Shown: positions 19,926 through 27,761, counted from the first letter of the stretch. The stretch: DNA of 49,800 bases from Candidatus Bipolaricaulota bacterium (GCA_021159105.1 JAGGSM010000064.1:1-49800), one strand, 5' to 3'. Translations and numbers: made by a program. The notes: a model not told the origin generated them from the sequence alone.

Positions 19926-20741
19926 ATGAAGGGTACATTTGTGTTTGGCGTGGTTCTTCTCCTGGTTCCCTTGTTCGGCGTTCTAGGGATTGCGCAGGTG
20001 AGCAGCAGTGCATCCGCTTCGGCTTCATCGGATGGGCCGATGGAGGTGACGATTGGGACGTTCAACTTCACGGGTGGCGACTCGTTGGCTCTGGAGATCG
20101 TCAGGGACGAACCGTGCGCGTGCATGTGCGATCCGATCTCTGTCACCGGTTTCCACCTGCAAAACGCTGATGGTCCTGTTCCCGTGAAGCTACTGAACGA
20201 TCTCATGCTTCCACTTCCAATTGAAGAGTGGGTGAGGATGTTCAGCCTTGTTTCGCCCGATGGGAGCCCCCTTCCCGCTGGGCAGTACACGGCTGTAGTT
20301 GAGACGAGCGCAGGGGTGTTCAAGGCGCGGATCAGCGTCGCTGAACCTGGCATGAGCGCTTCCTCTTGGGGGCGAGTGTCATCTTCTGCGTCCATTTGCG
20401 GGGTGGAGATCCGCTTGTATCACTTACTGACTAAAGATACGGCAGCGAGCATCAACCTGCACGTTGGGGACCGACTCATGATCGCCCTTGTTGGAAATGC
20501 GACCACGGGCTACGCGTGGCAGCAGGTGGCTAGCGAAGATGAGGCTATGCTATTGTCGCTTCCAGGAATCGACTATCTGCCCGATCCTGCTCCGGCTGGA
20601 ATGGTCGGCAGTGGCGGCACATTCTTCTTCCGGTTCAGCGCTGAGAGAGCAGGAGCGATGGATCTCGCCTTCACCTACCGTCGTCCGTGGGAAGAGGGTC
20701 CTGGAGCAGACACCATCACGTTCCACGTGGTTGTAGACTAG
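19926..20741 (+). CDS. Exported chagasin-like (inhibitor family I42) protein
   Basis: The 271-residue protein has a signal peptide (VVLLLVPLFGVLGIAQ), a serine-rich linker, an N-terminal beta-rich domain at about 40-140 with a CACMC cluster, and a C-terminal domain bearing the three loops of chagasin-type cysteine-protease inhibitors: NATTGYAW (about residues 191-198; family NPTTGY), VGSGGTFFFRF (family GxGG) and YRRPWE (family RPWE). Chagasins block papain-family proteases by inserting these loops in the active-site cleft. The N-terminal domain is not recognised. ATG 19926 follows GAGG by 8 nt; GTG 19917 is in frame but overlaps that site. A large inverted repeat directly after the stop probably also terminates transcription. 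Confidence 0.82.
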   Translation: MKGTFVFGVVLLLVPLFGVLGIAQVSSSASASASSDGPMEVTIGTFNFTGGDSLALEIVRDEPCACMCDPISVTGFHLQNADGPVPVKLLNDLMLPLPIEEWVRMFSLVSPDGSPLPAGQYTAVVETSAGVFKARISVAEPGMSASSWGRVSSSASICGVEIRLYHLLTKDTAASINLHVGDRLMIALVGNATTGYAWQQVASEDEAMLLSLPGIDYLPDPAPAGMVGSGGTFFFRFSAERAGAMDLAFTYRRPWEEGPGADTITFHVVVD

Positions 20742-20823
20742 AAAAAGGGGACAGGCTACTTTTCCACGAAGAGTAGAGCACTGCGAAGTATGCTATGCGC
20801 AAAAAGTAGCCTGTCCCCTTTTT
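20742..20823. repeat. REP-like inverted repeat, 22-bp arms
   Basis: The arms 20742-20763 and 20802-20823 are perfect reverse complements (core GGGGACAGGCTACTTT) and enclose 38 nt. With A-runs before and T-runs after, the structure can act as a terminator in both directions. Arms of this type recur in many genomes beside REP-associated tyrosine transposases; that link is from general knowledge and no transposase is in this window. Confidence 0.75.
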
Positions 20824-20827
20824 TGGC

Positions 20828-20856
20828 TTGCCTTCGGCTCGCTCCTGTTCTATAGT
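20828..20856 (+). promoter_or_regulatory. Promoter for the aldehyde:ferredoxin oxidoreductase operon
   Basis: TTGCCT (20828-20833) and TATAGT (20851-20856) are 17 nt apart, about 75 nt before the oxidoreductase start. Confidence 0.65.
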
Positions 20857-20933
20857 GGTGGTTGAAGAATCAAAATGGGAGAATTTTCATCGGGCACGCT
20901 GAGACCACTGCCCGCACAAGGAGGAGCTGATTG

Positions 20934-22682
20934 ATGATGCAAAGAATCCTACGCGTGAACATGAAAGATCGTACAGCCGCATTCGAGGATGTTCCCGAGA
21001 AGTACAAGGAGCGTGCCGGCCGCTGGTTGACATCGAGTATCGTCGCTTCGGAGGTTCCACCGACGTGCCACCCGCTCGGGCCGGAGAATAAGCTCGTCAT
21101 CACCTCTGGCCTCACGAGCGGGACGTCCTCTCCTACGTCAGCGCGTGTCTCCATAGGTGGGAAATCACCACTGACGGGAACGATCAAGGAGTCGAACGCT
21201 GGGACGGGCTTTGCGCATATGCTGGCGCGGCTGCGGATCAAGGCGATCATCATCGAGGGGCAGCCGCAGGATGCAACGAAGTACTGGACGATCAAGATTG
21301 ACAAGAATGGCCCCAGCTTCCTCCCCGCCGATCAGTACGTGGGGTTGAAGCTGAGCGAAGCCTACGAGAAGCTGTTTTCCGAGCACGGCGGCCTCTCTCA
21401 CACCTCGATCATGGGAATCGGTGTGGCTGGGGAGTACCGCCTCGGAGCGGCTGGGATCTGCTTCAATGATATCAAGGGTCGCGCCACACGCTATTCTGGG
21501 CGCGGTGGCATGGGCGCGGTGATGGGAAGCAAAGGGCTCAAATTCATCATCCTCGACGATACCGATGCCCCGGGCGTCGAGATCGTCAACAAGGAGCTGT
21601 TCGATTCTGGCCGCAAGAAGCTCGCCGACGCCCTGATGTCGCACGCGATCACCAAACCGAAGGGGGCTCTCAATTCCTACGGCACCGCCGTCCTTGTCAA
21701 CATCGTGAACGAGGTCGGAGGACTGCCCACGCGCAACTTCCGCAGCGGGCGTTTCGAGGGAGCGACGAAGGTCTCCGGCGAGGCGCTCTTCGCCAACAAC
21801 AAGGAACGCACTGGGAAAGAGGTGTACAACCACGCCTGCTCCCCTGGGTGCATCATCCAGTGCTCAAACACGGTCTACCGCAAGGACGGTTCGGAGCATA
21901 TGTCCTGCCTGGAGTACGAGTCGGATTGGGCGTTCGGCCCCAACTGTGGGATCGACGACATAGACACTGTTGCGGAGCTGGTGAACAAGTGCAACGAATA
22001 CGGGTTGGACACGATCGAGGTCGGTGGAGCGCTGGCGGTGGCGATGGACGGGGGACTGGCTGAGTTCGGAGATGGCGCGCGAGCTCTGGAGATCGTAGAT
22101 GAGATCGGGAGTGGTACGCCGCTTGGCCGCATCATCGGAAGCGGGGCGGTGACCACTGGAAGAGCGTTTGGCGTCAGCCGTGTCCCTGCGGTGAAGGGGC
22201 AGAACATGCCCGCCTACGAGCCGCGCGCGATCAAGGGGATCGGGATGACCTACGCCGTAGGCACGATGGGTGCTGACCACACATCCGGGTACACAATCGC
22301 CACCGAGGTGCTTGGTGTCGCCGGGAAAGCCGACCCGCTGAACAGTAAGAAGGCGGAGATGGCACGCAACTTCCAGTACGCCACGGGATTTATCGATTCA
22401 AGCGGCCATTGCCTGTTCATCGCCTTCGCTATCCTCGATATTCCATCTGGGTTTGAAGGGATGATCGAGGAGTGCAACGGAATTCTCGGGACATCGTGGA
22501 CCGCCGCCGACGTAACGCGTATCGGAAAGGAGGTCATCGACATCGAGCGGGAGTTCAACCGCGCCGCCGGCTTCACCAGGGCTGACGATCGCCTTCCAGA
22601 GTTCATGACCTACGAGCCACTTCCGCCGCACAACGCCGTGTGGGACATTCCTGATGAAGAGCTGGACAGTATATTCGGCTAG
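20934..22682 (+). CDS. Aldehyde:ferredoxin oxidoreductase (tungsten-pterin family)
   Basis: Oxygen-sensitive enzymes of this family oxidise aldehydes to acids with ferredoxin, using bis-pterin tungsten and one [4Fe-4S] cluster. The 582 residues start with the family N-terminal beta-domain (QRILRVNMKD) and contain GRGGMGAVMGSKGLK, a pterin-binding stretch. The cluster motif reads HACSPGCIIQCSN, with three residues between the first two cysteines; the fourth ligand is likely the Cys in DSSGHCLF. AAGGAGG precedes three candidate starts (TTG 20931, ATG 20934, ATG 20937); 20934 gives 9 nt spacing. Two MoaD-like genes follow within the same direction, fitting pterin-cofactor supply. The substrate is not evident. 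Confidence 0.93.
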   Translation: MMQRILRVNMKDRTAAFEDVPEKYKERAGRWLTSSIVASEVPPTCHPLGPENKLVITSGLTSGTSSPTSARVSIGGKSPLTGTIKESNAGTGFAHMLARLRIKAIIIEGQPQDATKYWTIKIDKNGPSFLPADQYVGLKLSEAYEKLFSEHGGLSHTSIMGIGVAGEYRLGAAGICFNDIKGRATRYSGRGGMGAVMGSKGLKFIILDDTDAPGVEIVNKELFDSGRKKLADALMSHAITKPKGALNSYGTAVLVNIVNEVGGLPTRNFRSGRFEGATKVSGEALFANNKERTGKEVYNHACSPGCIIQCSNTVYRKDGSEHMSCLEYESDWAFGPNCGIDDIDTVAELVNKCNEYGLDTIEVGGALAVAMDGGLAEFGDGARALEIVDEIGSGTPLGRIIGSGAVTTGRAFGVSRVPAVKGQNMPAYEPRAIKGIGMTYAVGTMGADHTSGYTIATEVLGVAGKADPLNSKKAEMARNFQYATGFIDSSGHCLFIAFAILDIPSGFEGMIEECNGILGTSWTAADVTRIGKEVIDIEREFNRAAGFTRADDRLPEFMTYEPLPPHNAVWDIPDEELDSIFG

Positions 22683-22742
22683 ACCTTCCTTAAGATGATC
22701 TGCTGGCGGCGTACTCTTAAGGTGCGCCGCCAGCCTACAAAC

Positions 22743-23021
22743 ATGGAACAAATCGAGATCCACCTCTACGGCAAGCTACGGCGCTACGCACCAAATTCCG
22801 ATCCGCACGGCGACTCCATCCTACGCCACGCGGGAGATGGCAAGACGATCGCCCAAGCTGTGGAGGAGATCGGGATCGATAAGCGAGATCTGGGGGCGAA
22901 CATCTTCGTCAACGGTGAGTACTCAGATGTTGAGCGGGTTCTCCACGCGGAGGATCGCCTAGCGCTGTTCCCAGATGACATGCAGCTTCTGTACAAGTGG
23001 TACTTCGCGCGGAGGAAGTGA
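22743..23021 (+). CDS. MoaD/ThiS-like ubiquitin-fold protein lacking a terminal Gly-Gly
   Basis: The 92 residues have the beta-grasp pattern of MoaD: EIHLYGKLRRYAP at the start, TIAQAVEEIGI in the helix, and NIFVNGEYSDVERVLHAEDRLALFPDD near the end. The C-terminus continues to QLLYKWYFARRK instead of ending in Gly-Gly, so it cannot form the usual thiocarboxylate tail without processing. ATG 22743 is chosen; an in-frame start at 22695 would add a non-homologous stretch. It sits 60 nt after the oxidoreductase and 1 nt before a second MoaD-like gene. A role in maturation of, or as a subunit of, the tungsten enzyme is inferred from context. Confidence 0.8.
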   Translation: MEQIEIHLYGKLRRYAPNSDPHGDSILRHAGDGKTIAQAVEEIGIDKRDLGANIFVNGEYSDVERVLHAEDRLALFPDDMQLLYKWYFARRK

Positions 23022-23022
23022 A

Positions 23023-23262
23023 GTGACCGGACAGATAGAAGTTGATCTTCTCCTGTTTGCCACGCTGCGAAGAAGAGGGTTGAAGTCTCAGCAGAGGATC
23101 ACCCTGCAGGCAAGTACCAGCGTTCGCGGGGTGGCGGAGGCCCTCGCCATACCGCAGGGTGAGATCCACCTTGTATTCATCAACGGCCGCGCGGCATCCT
23201 TCGATCAGGATCTTCAGGATGGCGACCGCTTGGCACTCTTCCCAGCAATCGGTGGCGGATGA
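23023..23262 (+). CDS. MoaD/ThiS-family sulfur carrier protein
   Basis: A 79-residue beta-grasp protein that ends in FPAIGGG, the diglycine tail that MoaD and ThiS proteins need for thiocarboxylation. The fold pattern is VDLLLFATLRRRGLK, SVRGVAEALAIP, and LVFINGRAASFDQDLQDGDRLALFP. The GTG at 23023 has GGAGG 7 nt upstream, in the end of the previous gene. In this operon it most likely supplies sulfur for the dithiolene of the pterin cofactor used by the aldehyde:ferredoxin oxidoreductase, but no MoaE or MoeB is nearby. The 185 nt that follow, up to the convergent lipoprotein gene, contain no gene I can support. Confidence 0.85.
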   Translation: MTGQIEVDLLLFATLRRRGLKSQQRITLQASTSVRGVAEALAIPQGEIHLVFINGRAASFDQDLQDGDRLALFPAIGGG

Positions 23263-23447
23263 AGAGAAGGTGGCGTGCGCAGCTTGCCCGCCGCGTTGAG
23301 TTGTATCCAACAGCCCAAACGCATCGTTTAGGACCGAGGGCAGGTATCTGGTGTCAGCAACAACTCCCTTCGCGCTCTTCATGTTTGCCTGTCCTTTTGG
23401 GCACAGGTAGGTCCTTTGTGTTGAGGCGAACCTCCCCAGTTCGTATT

Positions 23448-23867
23448 CTACGGCGCATCAAGGGAAGGTACAGTGAACACAGCAAACCCGCTGATAGCGT
23501 TCACCTGCTGCTGCAAGAAGGCTACCAGATCAGAAGGTAACGCGGCGACATCGGAGGGCGTGATCCCTGGCACGACGATCGCTGCGGTGAGCATCTCCTG
23601 CTCGATGATCTGATGAGAGATCGCCTGCACCTGGAAGGATCCGTACTCGCTCTCGGTGATCGGACGCATGATCACCACGAGATCGGTCCTCGGGAGGAGG
23701 ACGGCGAAGAGATCCCTCTCGACCTGTGCATCATCCTCTCCCTGCGGGAAGCCTCGGAGGTCCCCGATACCGGCGATCGCATAGCGTGTTGGACCGGCTG
23801 CACAGCTCAGGGCTGTCGCTCCTATCAACATCACCACGAGTAGGAAGATCAATCCCTTTTCTATCAT
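23448..23867 (-). CDS. Small predicted lipoprotein of unknown function
   Basis: The 139-residue product starts with a signal sequence ending in a lipobox-like ALSC (MIEKGLIFLLVVMLIGATALSC), so the mature lipoprotein would begin at Cys. The rest, with RTDLVVIMRPITESEYGSF and a C-terminal helix SDLVAFLQQQVNAISG, matches no family I know. ATG 23867 has AGGAGG 8 nt upstream; a longer GTG start at 23876 overlaps that site. Its promoter is divergent from the queuosine salvage gene. Confidence 0.7.
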   Translation of the reverse strand: MIEKGLIFLLVVMLIGATALSCAAGPTRYAIAGIGDLRGFPQGEDDAQVERDLFAVLLPRTDLVVIMRPITESEYGSFQVQAISHQIIEQEMLTAAIVVPGITPSDVAALPSDLVAFLQQQVNAISGFAVFTVPSLDAP

Positions 23868-23887
23868 GAAAACCACCTCCTGCCTCC

Positions 23888-23919
23888 ACTATAATGACTG
23901 AGGTCGGAGGCAGCAAAAC
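23888..23919 (-). promoter_or_regulatory. Promoter for the small lipoprotein gene
   Basis: On the minus strand TTGCTG and TATAGT are spaced by 17 nt, ending about 20 nt before the lipoprotein ATG. The -10 region overlaps a plus-strand TATAAT that may serve the divergent queuosine-salvage gene, for which no good -35 was seen. Confidence 0.55.
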
Positions 23920-23954
23920 ACCACACTCTGCAGGCCGGGAGGTAGGAGGAGCAA

Positions 23955-24920
23955 ATGGATCCGTTGCAGCGCGTCCGCGATGCATGTATGGCCGTGGCGG
24001 AACGAGCGGTCCACGTGCGGATCAACAGCGAGCATATCGGTGCTTACGCGGAATCGCTCTTCACCGATCAGCTGGAGCTACCGGCGCTCGACCCCGTCCA
24101 TCACTACGTTGGGCACGGAGCGGACACGGTAGCGTTTATCCTCACTTTGGACGCGATCAACTTTGGATCGGGCTACTTTCCCCACATTCACAAGCGCCCC
24201 GGGATGAGCGGTTACTTCACCATCGCCTCCACTCTCACCGACCTGTTCTCTCGCCGCGGCCCTCTATCGGCGAGAGAACTGCGAGAGATCACTGCCGATG
24301 ACTGCGCTGAGATATTCGATCAGGACAAGACGGACCCGGTGATCTCCGAGCTTATGGCCCTCTTCTCCCGTGCACTGAACGATCTTGGCTCGTATCTCAT
24401 ACGCCGCTTCCACGGCGATTTCACCGCTCTTGTTGCAGCCGCTGAACGTTCCGCAGCGCGGTTAGTCGGTGCCCTCACGGGCATGCCGTTCTTCGATGAC
24501 GTTTCAGAGTACAGGGGAATTGATGTCCCCTTCTACAAACGGGCACAGATCACCGCTTCCGACCTTGCCCTTGCCCTCGCCTTCGACGGAAAGGGGCCGG
24601 GCGAGTTTTATGATCTCGATCGATTGACCATCTTTGCCGACAACATGGTCCCGCATGTGCTGAGGGTCGATCGGATCCTGACCTACGATGAGAGTCTCCT
24701 GGCCCGCATCGAGCGGGAGGAGCTGATACCGGCCGGCTCACAGGAGGAGGTTGAGATTCGCGCCTGCGCGGTGCACGCCGCGGAGCTGATCGTGGAAGCG
24801 ATCAACGAAACGGGCAGGGAAGTGACGGCGCAACAGCTCGACAACTTGCTGTGGAATAGGGGGCAGGGACCTGAATACAAGGGCTGTCCTCGTCATCGTA
24901 CGCGCAGCGTCTACTACTGA
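23955..24920 (+). CDS. Queuosine 5'-phosphate N-glycosylase/hydrolase (Qng1, DUF2419)
   Basis: Qng1-type proteins release queuine from queuosine 5'-monophosphate for salvage. The 321 residues match the family well: VAFILTLDAINFGSGYFP early on, GYFTIASTLTDLF, FYKRAQITASDLALAL, and FADNMVPHVLRVD. The acidic-histidine element is EEVEIRACAVHAAELIVEAIN, and the C-terminus is the hallmark LDNLLWNRGQGPEYKG with PRHRTRSVYY. GTAGGAGGAG precedes the ATG. It appears as a single gene between a divergent lipoprotein and a convergent helix-hairpin-helix gene. No tgt or queuosine synthesis gene is in the window, which fits a salvage-only role. Confidence 0.92.
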   Translation: MDPLQRVRDACMAVAERAVHVRINSEHIGAYAESLFTDQLELPALDPVHHYVGHGADTVAFILTLDAINFGSGYFPHIHKRPGMSGYFTIASTLTDLFSRRGPLSARELREITADDCAEIFDQDKTDPVISELMALFSRALNDLGSYLIRRFHGDFTALVAAAERSAARLVGALTGMPFFDDVSEYRGIDVPFYKRAQITASDLALALAFDGKGPGEFYDLDRLTIFADNMVPHVLRVDRILTYDESLLARIEREELIPAGSQEEVEIRACAVHAAELIVEAINETGREVTAQQLDNLLWNRGQGPEYKGCPRHRTRSVYY

Positions 24921-24994
24921 TCTTCGCACCGACCATGGACTGGGCCGCTTCGGGGAAGGGCTGAGGCCTCATCGGTCCAGGGCAGGGCGGAAAC

Positions 24995-25372
24995 TCACTC
25001 TCCACACGTGACGAGATCAGAGATCTTGTCTATGATCCCCTCACCTATTCCACTCACATTAACAAGGTCGTCGAGTGATCTGAATGGGCCGTGAGCTTTG
25101 CGATACTCGACAATGTTTGCTGCTTTGCTTGGGCCGATACCGGGGAGCTTCTCTAACTCTTCGATCCCCGCTGAGTTGATGTCTACTTTGGGGGGAGAAT
25201 CTAGGAAGGTTGGACGGAGGACTCTCACCCTGGAGAGCTCGATCGGTGCAACCTCGATGACTGCTCTATGGACGAGGGATGGCAGGAATAGAGCCAGACC
25301 GCTCGCGATGATACCGATGGCAACCAGCACAATCAGCCCACGCTCCTGTGTCGGTGAGAAGCGCGGTCTCAT
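24995..25372 (-). CDS. ComEA-like membrane helix-hairpin-helix protein
   Basis: The 125 residues comprise one N-terminal membrane helix (GLIVLVAIGIIASGLALFLP), a spacer, and a tandem helix-hairpin-helix DNA-binding module (DINSAGIEELEKLPGIGPSKAANIVEYRKAHGPFRSLDDLVNVSGIG). This is the architecture of ComEA, which binds incoming DNA on the outer face of the membrane. It overlaps the upstream CxxC protein gene by 4 nt. Neither comEC nor other competence genes are present here, so DNA uptake is only an inference. Confidence 0.85.
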   Translation of the reverse strand: MRPRFSPTQERGLIVLVAIGIIASGLALFLPSLVHRAVIEVAPIELSRVRVLRPTFLDSPPKVDINSAGIEELEKLPGIGPSKAANIVEYRKAHGPFRSLDDLVNVSGIGEGIIDKISDLVTCGE

Positions 25373-25884
25373 GCGAGGATCTCCCGCAGGCGCCTGATCC
25401 CCTCCCGTTCGCGCGCGATGCGCATCGGCTCGGGGAGCCGCTCGTAGCGGCGCCAGCCGAATTTGTCCGAATATGCCTGCACAAATACCTTCAACAGCCT
25501 CTCTCTCAGGGCCTTGTCCCTACGCAGCACATCCCCCTTTGCTTTGACCAGCCGCTCCACCTCGGGGATGTACAGGTCGTAGCGGGTGGATGAGGACAAG
25601 AGCGATATGGCCTGCTCGTTGTCCTCCCCGAGCAAGGCGATTCCTCGGTTGAATAGCTCCCGCCGCTTCATCTCATTCTGAGCGGCGATGCGCATGGCTC
25701 GTCGCTGTTCCTTGTGATGTGACAACTCCTTGCGCGAGAAAGGGACGATCGTGTACTGACACCCATCTGGACAGGGCGGAAACGCATCCTCGTGTGCTTC
25801 AATGCGCCCGTGCAGCGCCAAGCACCGTGGGCATGTACGGTAGTTGACATTGGCGTAGAATTGGTAGTACGTCTTTCTTAACAT
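25369..25884 (-). CDS. Zinc-ribbon-like CxxC protein of unknown function
   Basis: The 171-residue product has CPRCLALHGRIEAHEDAF followed by PPCPDGCQY near its N-terminus, four cysteines in a CxxC...CxxxC pattern. The element resembles the C-terminal CP.C..LHG...PP..C motif of SPP1 gp7/Mu F-type head-morphogenesis proteins, though the rest does not. The remaining sequence is helical and highly charged (EQRRAMRIAAQNEMKRRELF). The gene overlaps the ComEA-like gene (ATGA) and so is in one operon with it. A 7-bp inverted repeat spans its start codon. Confidence 0.65.
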   Translation of the reverse strand: MLRKTYYQFYANVNYRTCPRCLALHGRIEAHEDAFPPCPDGCQYTIVPFSRKELSHHKEQRRAMRIAAQNEMKRRELFNRGIALLGEDNEQAISLLSSSTRYDLYIPEVERLVKAKGDVLRRDKALRERLLKVFVQAYSDKFGWRRYERLPEPMRIAREREGIRRLREILA

Positions 25885-25900
25885 ACGACAAGTGTATGTT
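25880..25900. promoter_or_regulatory. Operator-like inverted repeat at the start of the CxxC protein gene
   Basis: AACATAC (25880-25886) and GTATGTT (25894-25900) are perfect inverted repeats with a 7-nt spacer. The ATG of the gene lies within the left arm. Symmetry of this size over a start codon suggests a repressor site, but no regulator is adjacent. Confidence 0.4.
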
Positions 25901-25936
25901 CAAACCAAGGCTCTGGGCAAGTCGGTGAAAAGAGCA

Positions 25937-25965
25937 TTGTGCGATGTGTCGGGGCTTGGTAGAAT
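25937..25965 (+). promoter_or_regulatory. Promoter for the Gdt1-type transporter gene
   Basis: TTGTGC (25937-25942) and TAGAAT (25960-25965) are separated by 17 nt, about 30 nt upstream of the ATG. Confidence 0.6.
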
Positions 25966-25994
25966 CCAGCGGTACACACTTAGCGGAGGCAGAT

Positions 25995-26270
25995 ATGTTC
26001 CAGATAGTCCTATCGACGTTCGCTCTCGTATTCATGGCCGAGCTGGGAGATAAGACCCAGATTGCTGTGTTCACCCTCGCTGCGCAGACCCACTCCCCGT
26101 GGTCCATACTGATCGGGGCAGGGGGAGCGCTTCTGGTGTCGAGCGCGCTCGCTGTATTGCTGGGGACGCTTGCCGCACGTTTCATCCCGGAGCACGCTGT
26201 TCGCCTAATTCATTACGGTGCTGGCGCTCTGTTCATCCTGATCGGTGCCTGGACGATCTGGAAGGCGTAG
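25995..26270 (+). CDS. Gdt1/TMEM165 (UPF0016) family half-size transporter
   Basis: A 91-residue protein with three membrane helices and the family motif AELGDKTQIAVF (E-x-G-D-K-T) in the first. Members carry Mn2+ or Ca2+ out of the cytoplasm. The usual protein has two such units; this one has a single unit, so a homodimer or a partner would be needed. ATG 25995 has GGAGG 5 nt upstream; the longer in-frame start at 25944 lies within the promoter. No second half-gene is adjacent. Confidence 0.88.
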   Translation: MFQIVLSTFALVFMAELGDKTQIAVFTLAAQTHSPWSILIGAGGALLVSSALAVLLGTLAARFIPEHAVRLIHYGAGALFILIGAWTIWKA

Positions 26271-26276
26271 TGCTGA

Positions 26277-27086
26277 TCAGGTAAACCAGGTCTTATCCTC
26301 CCAGCCTTGCAGTTTCTTCACCAGTGGCTTGTAGGTCATGTCTAGGTGAATTGGCGTTATGGAGATGTAACCGTTGGCTATCGCCCAGATATCGGTCCCT
26401 TCCTCCTCTGGCGGAACCTGGGTGCGCGGCTCTCCGGTGATCCAGTAGTAGCTGCGTCCGCGCGGGTCCTTCCCCTGCACTAAGTAGTTCTTGTAGACCA
26501 AACCGCCCAGCCGCGTTACCTTCACCTTCGACGGCCGGTCGCTGTGCATGCGGGGGACATTCACGTTCAGCAACACTCCGGAAGGGAGTATATTCTCTTC
26601 GAGGAGCAGCGCTGCGAGGCGAGCGGCGAAGCTGGCTGCCCTCGAGTAGTCCGGTATCTCCAGTTCATCGGCATCCGTGTCCAAGGAGACGGCTATGGCT
26701 GGGATACCTGTGCGGGCTCCTTGCATGGCTGCTGCTACCGTCCCGGAGTACGTGACATCTTCCCCCAAATTCAGCCCGGCATTTATCCCGGAGACAACGA
26801 GATCTGGCTTCTCCTTAAGCAGGCCGAGGACGGCAAGTGAGACGCAATCAGAGGGGGTGCCGCTGGTCATATGTCCCACACTTCCATTGAGCAAGCGTAC
26901 CGTATCTACGCGCAGTGGCTTGTGGAAGGTCATCGTGCGGCTCGCGGCGGACCAGTTTCGGTCGGGTGCGAACACCTCGACAAACGCGATCCGGTCGAGC
27001 TCCTCCTTGAGGGCCATTATCCCGCGCGCATTCACCCCATCATCGTTAGTCACGAGTATCGTCTTCTTCTTCGCAGTCTGGCTCAC
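26277..27086 (-). CDS. surE: 5'/3'-nucleotidase SurE
   Basis: A metal-dependent phosphatase of nucleoside monophosphates, 269 residues. The metal site is ILVTNDDGVNARGI, followed by VFAPDRNWSAASR, SGTPSDCVSLA, and VVSGINAGLNLGEDVTYSGTVAAAMQG, all conserved in SurE. The GTG start overlaps the rsmD stop by 4 nt (GTGA), with GAGGAGG upstream. The C-terminal tail has the usual YISITPIHLDMT. It ends an operon with rsmD. Confidence 0.95.
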   Translation of the reverse strand: MSQTAKKKTILVTNDDGVNARGIMALKEELDRIAFVEVFAPDRNWSAASRTMTFHKPLRVDTVRLLNGSVGHMTSGTPSDCVSLAVLGLLKEKPDLVVSGINAGLNLGEDVTYSGTVAAAMQGARTGIPAIAVSLDTDADELEIPDYSRAASFAARLAALLLEENILPSGVLLNVNVPRMHSDRPSKVKVTRLGGLVYKNYLVQGKDPRGRSYYWITGEPRTQVPPEEEGTDIWAIANGYISITPIHLDMTYKPLVKKLQGWEDKTWFT

Positions 27087-27685
27087 TTTTCCTCCTCATC
27101 TTCCTTTTCGCTATCCTGCTCCCTCACAGTAGACTCAGCAAGGCTGTAGAAGTCAAGAACGTTGTCCCCGTATCTTCTTCTGTCGAAGCGTTCCAGCGGC
27201 CCGTATCCATCTTCCAGATCTGTCTTGTTCCGCACTTCCGTTATTATGAACCCATCCTCGGCTAGGATCGAGTGTTCTGCCATCAGTCGCAGGGCAGAGT
27301 CAGCGAGACCTCTGTCGTAGGGAGGGCCGACGAAGATCAGGTCGTAGCGCTTTCCCCTTCGCTGCAGGTGATCGATCCCGATTGCGTAGTCCCTCTGCAG
27401 GACGCTTCCCTGATCCAGGAACCCGAGCAGATCTAGGTTCCTCCGCACAATCCCGCACGCCTTCGGGGATCGATCGACGAACGTAGCCTCGCGCGCGCCC
27501 CGTGAGAGAGCCTCCAGGCCGACGCTCCCCGTCCCGCAGAATAGATCAAGGAATCTGGCGTCGATGACCAGGTCGGCGAGGATGTTGAACAGCGCGCTGC
27601 GGACGAAGTCGCGCATCGGCCTTATACCACTCTCCTCCCACTCCACGAGGCGGTGTCCCTTTCTGCTTCCGCTGATGATGCGCAC
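27083..27685 (-). CDS. rsmD: 16S rRNA (guanine966-N2)-methyltransferase RsmD, with GPPY motif
   Basis: RsmD methylates G966 of 16S rRNA. The 200-residue form starts at GTG 27685, 5 nt after GGGAG, giving the usual RIISGSRKGHRL N-terminus; the in-frame start at 27781 would run into the divergent gene. Motif I is FLDLFCGTGSVGLEALSRGA. RPMRDFVRSALFNIL matches the family's RPT.d.vreaLFn. The catalytic NPPY-type motif reads FVGPPYDRG, with Gly in place of Asp or Asn. That residue normally binds the target amine, so activity needs checking. A charged tail (EKEDEEEK) ends the protein. Confidence 0.9.
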   Translation of the reverse strand: MRIISGSRKGHRLVEWEESGIRPMRDFVRSALFNILADLVIDARFLDLFCGTGSVGLEALSRGAREATFVDRSPKACGIVRRNLDLLGFLDQGSVLQRDYAIGIDHLQRRGKRYDLIFVGPPYDRGLADSALRLMAEHSILAEDGFIITEVRNKTDLEDGYGPLERFDRRRYGDNVLDFYSLAESTVREQDSEKEDEEEK

Positions 27686-27761
27686 TCTGTCTCCCTTGAT
27701 TTTGCCTCTTGCACTACCTAAGATCTGACTGTCACTCAACCACGTTACCTTTATAGAGGAT

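Noticed and set aside
23259..23540. 93-codon ORF starting in the MoaD stop codon, and an opposite ORF at 22909-23382
   Set aside because: Composition is arginine-rich as in shadows, no recognisable domain, and they overlap well-supported genes on both sides.
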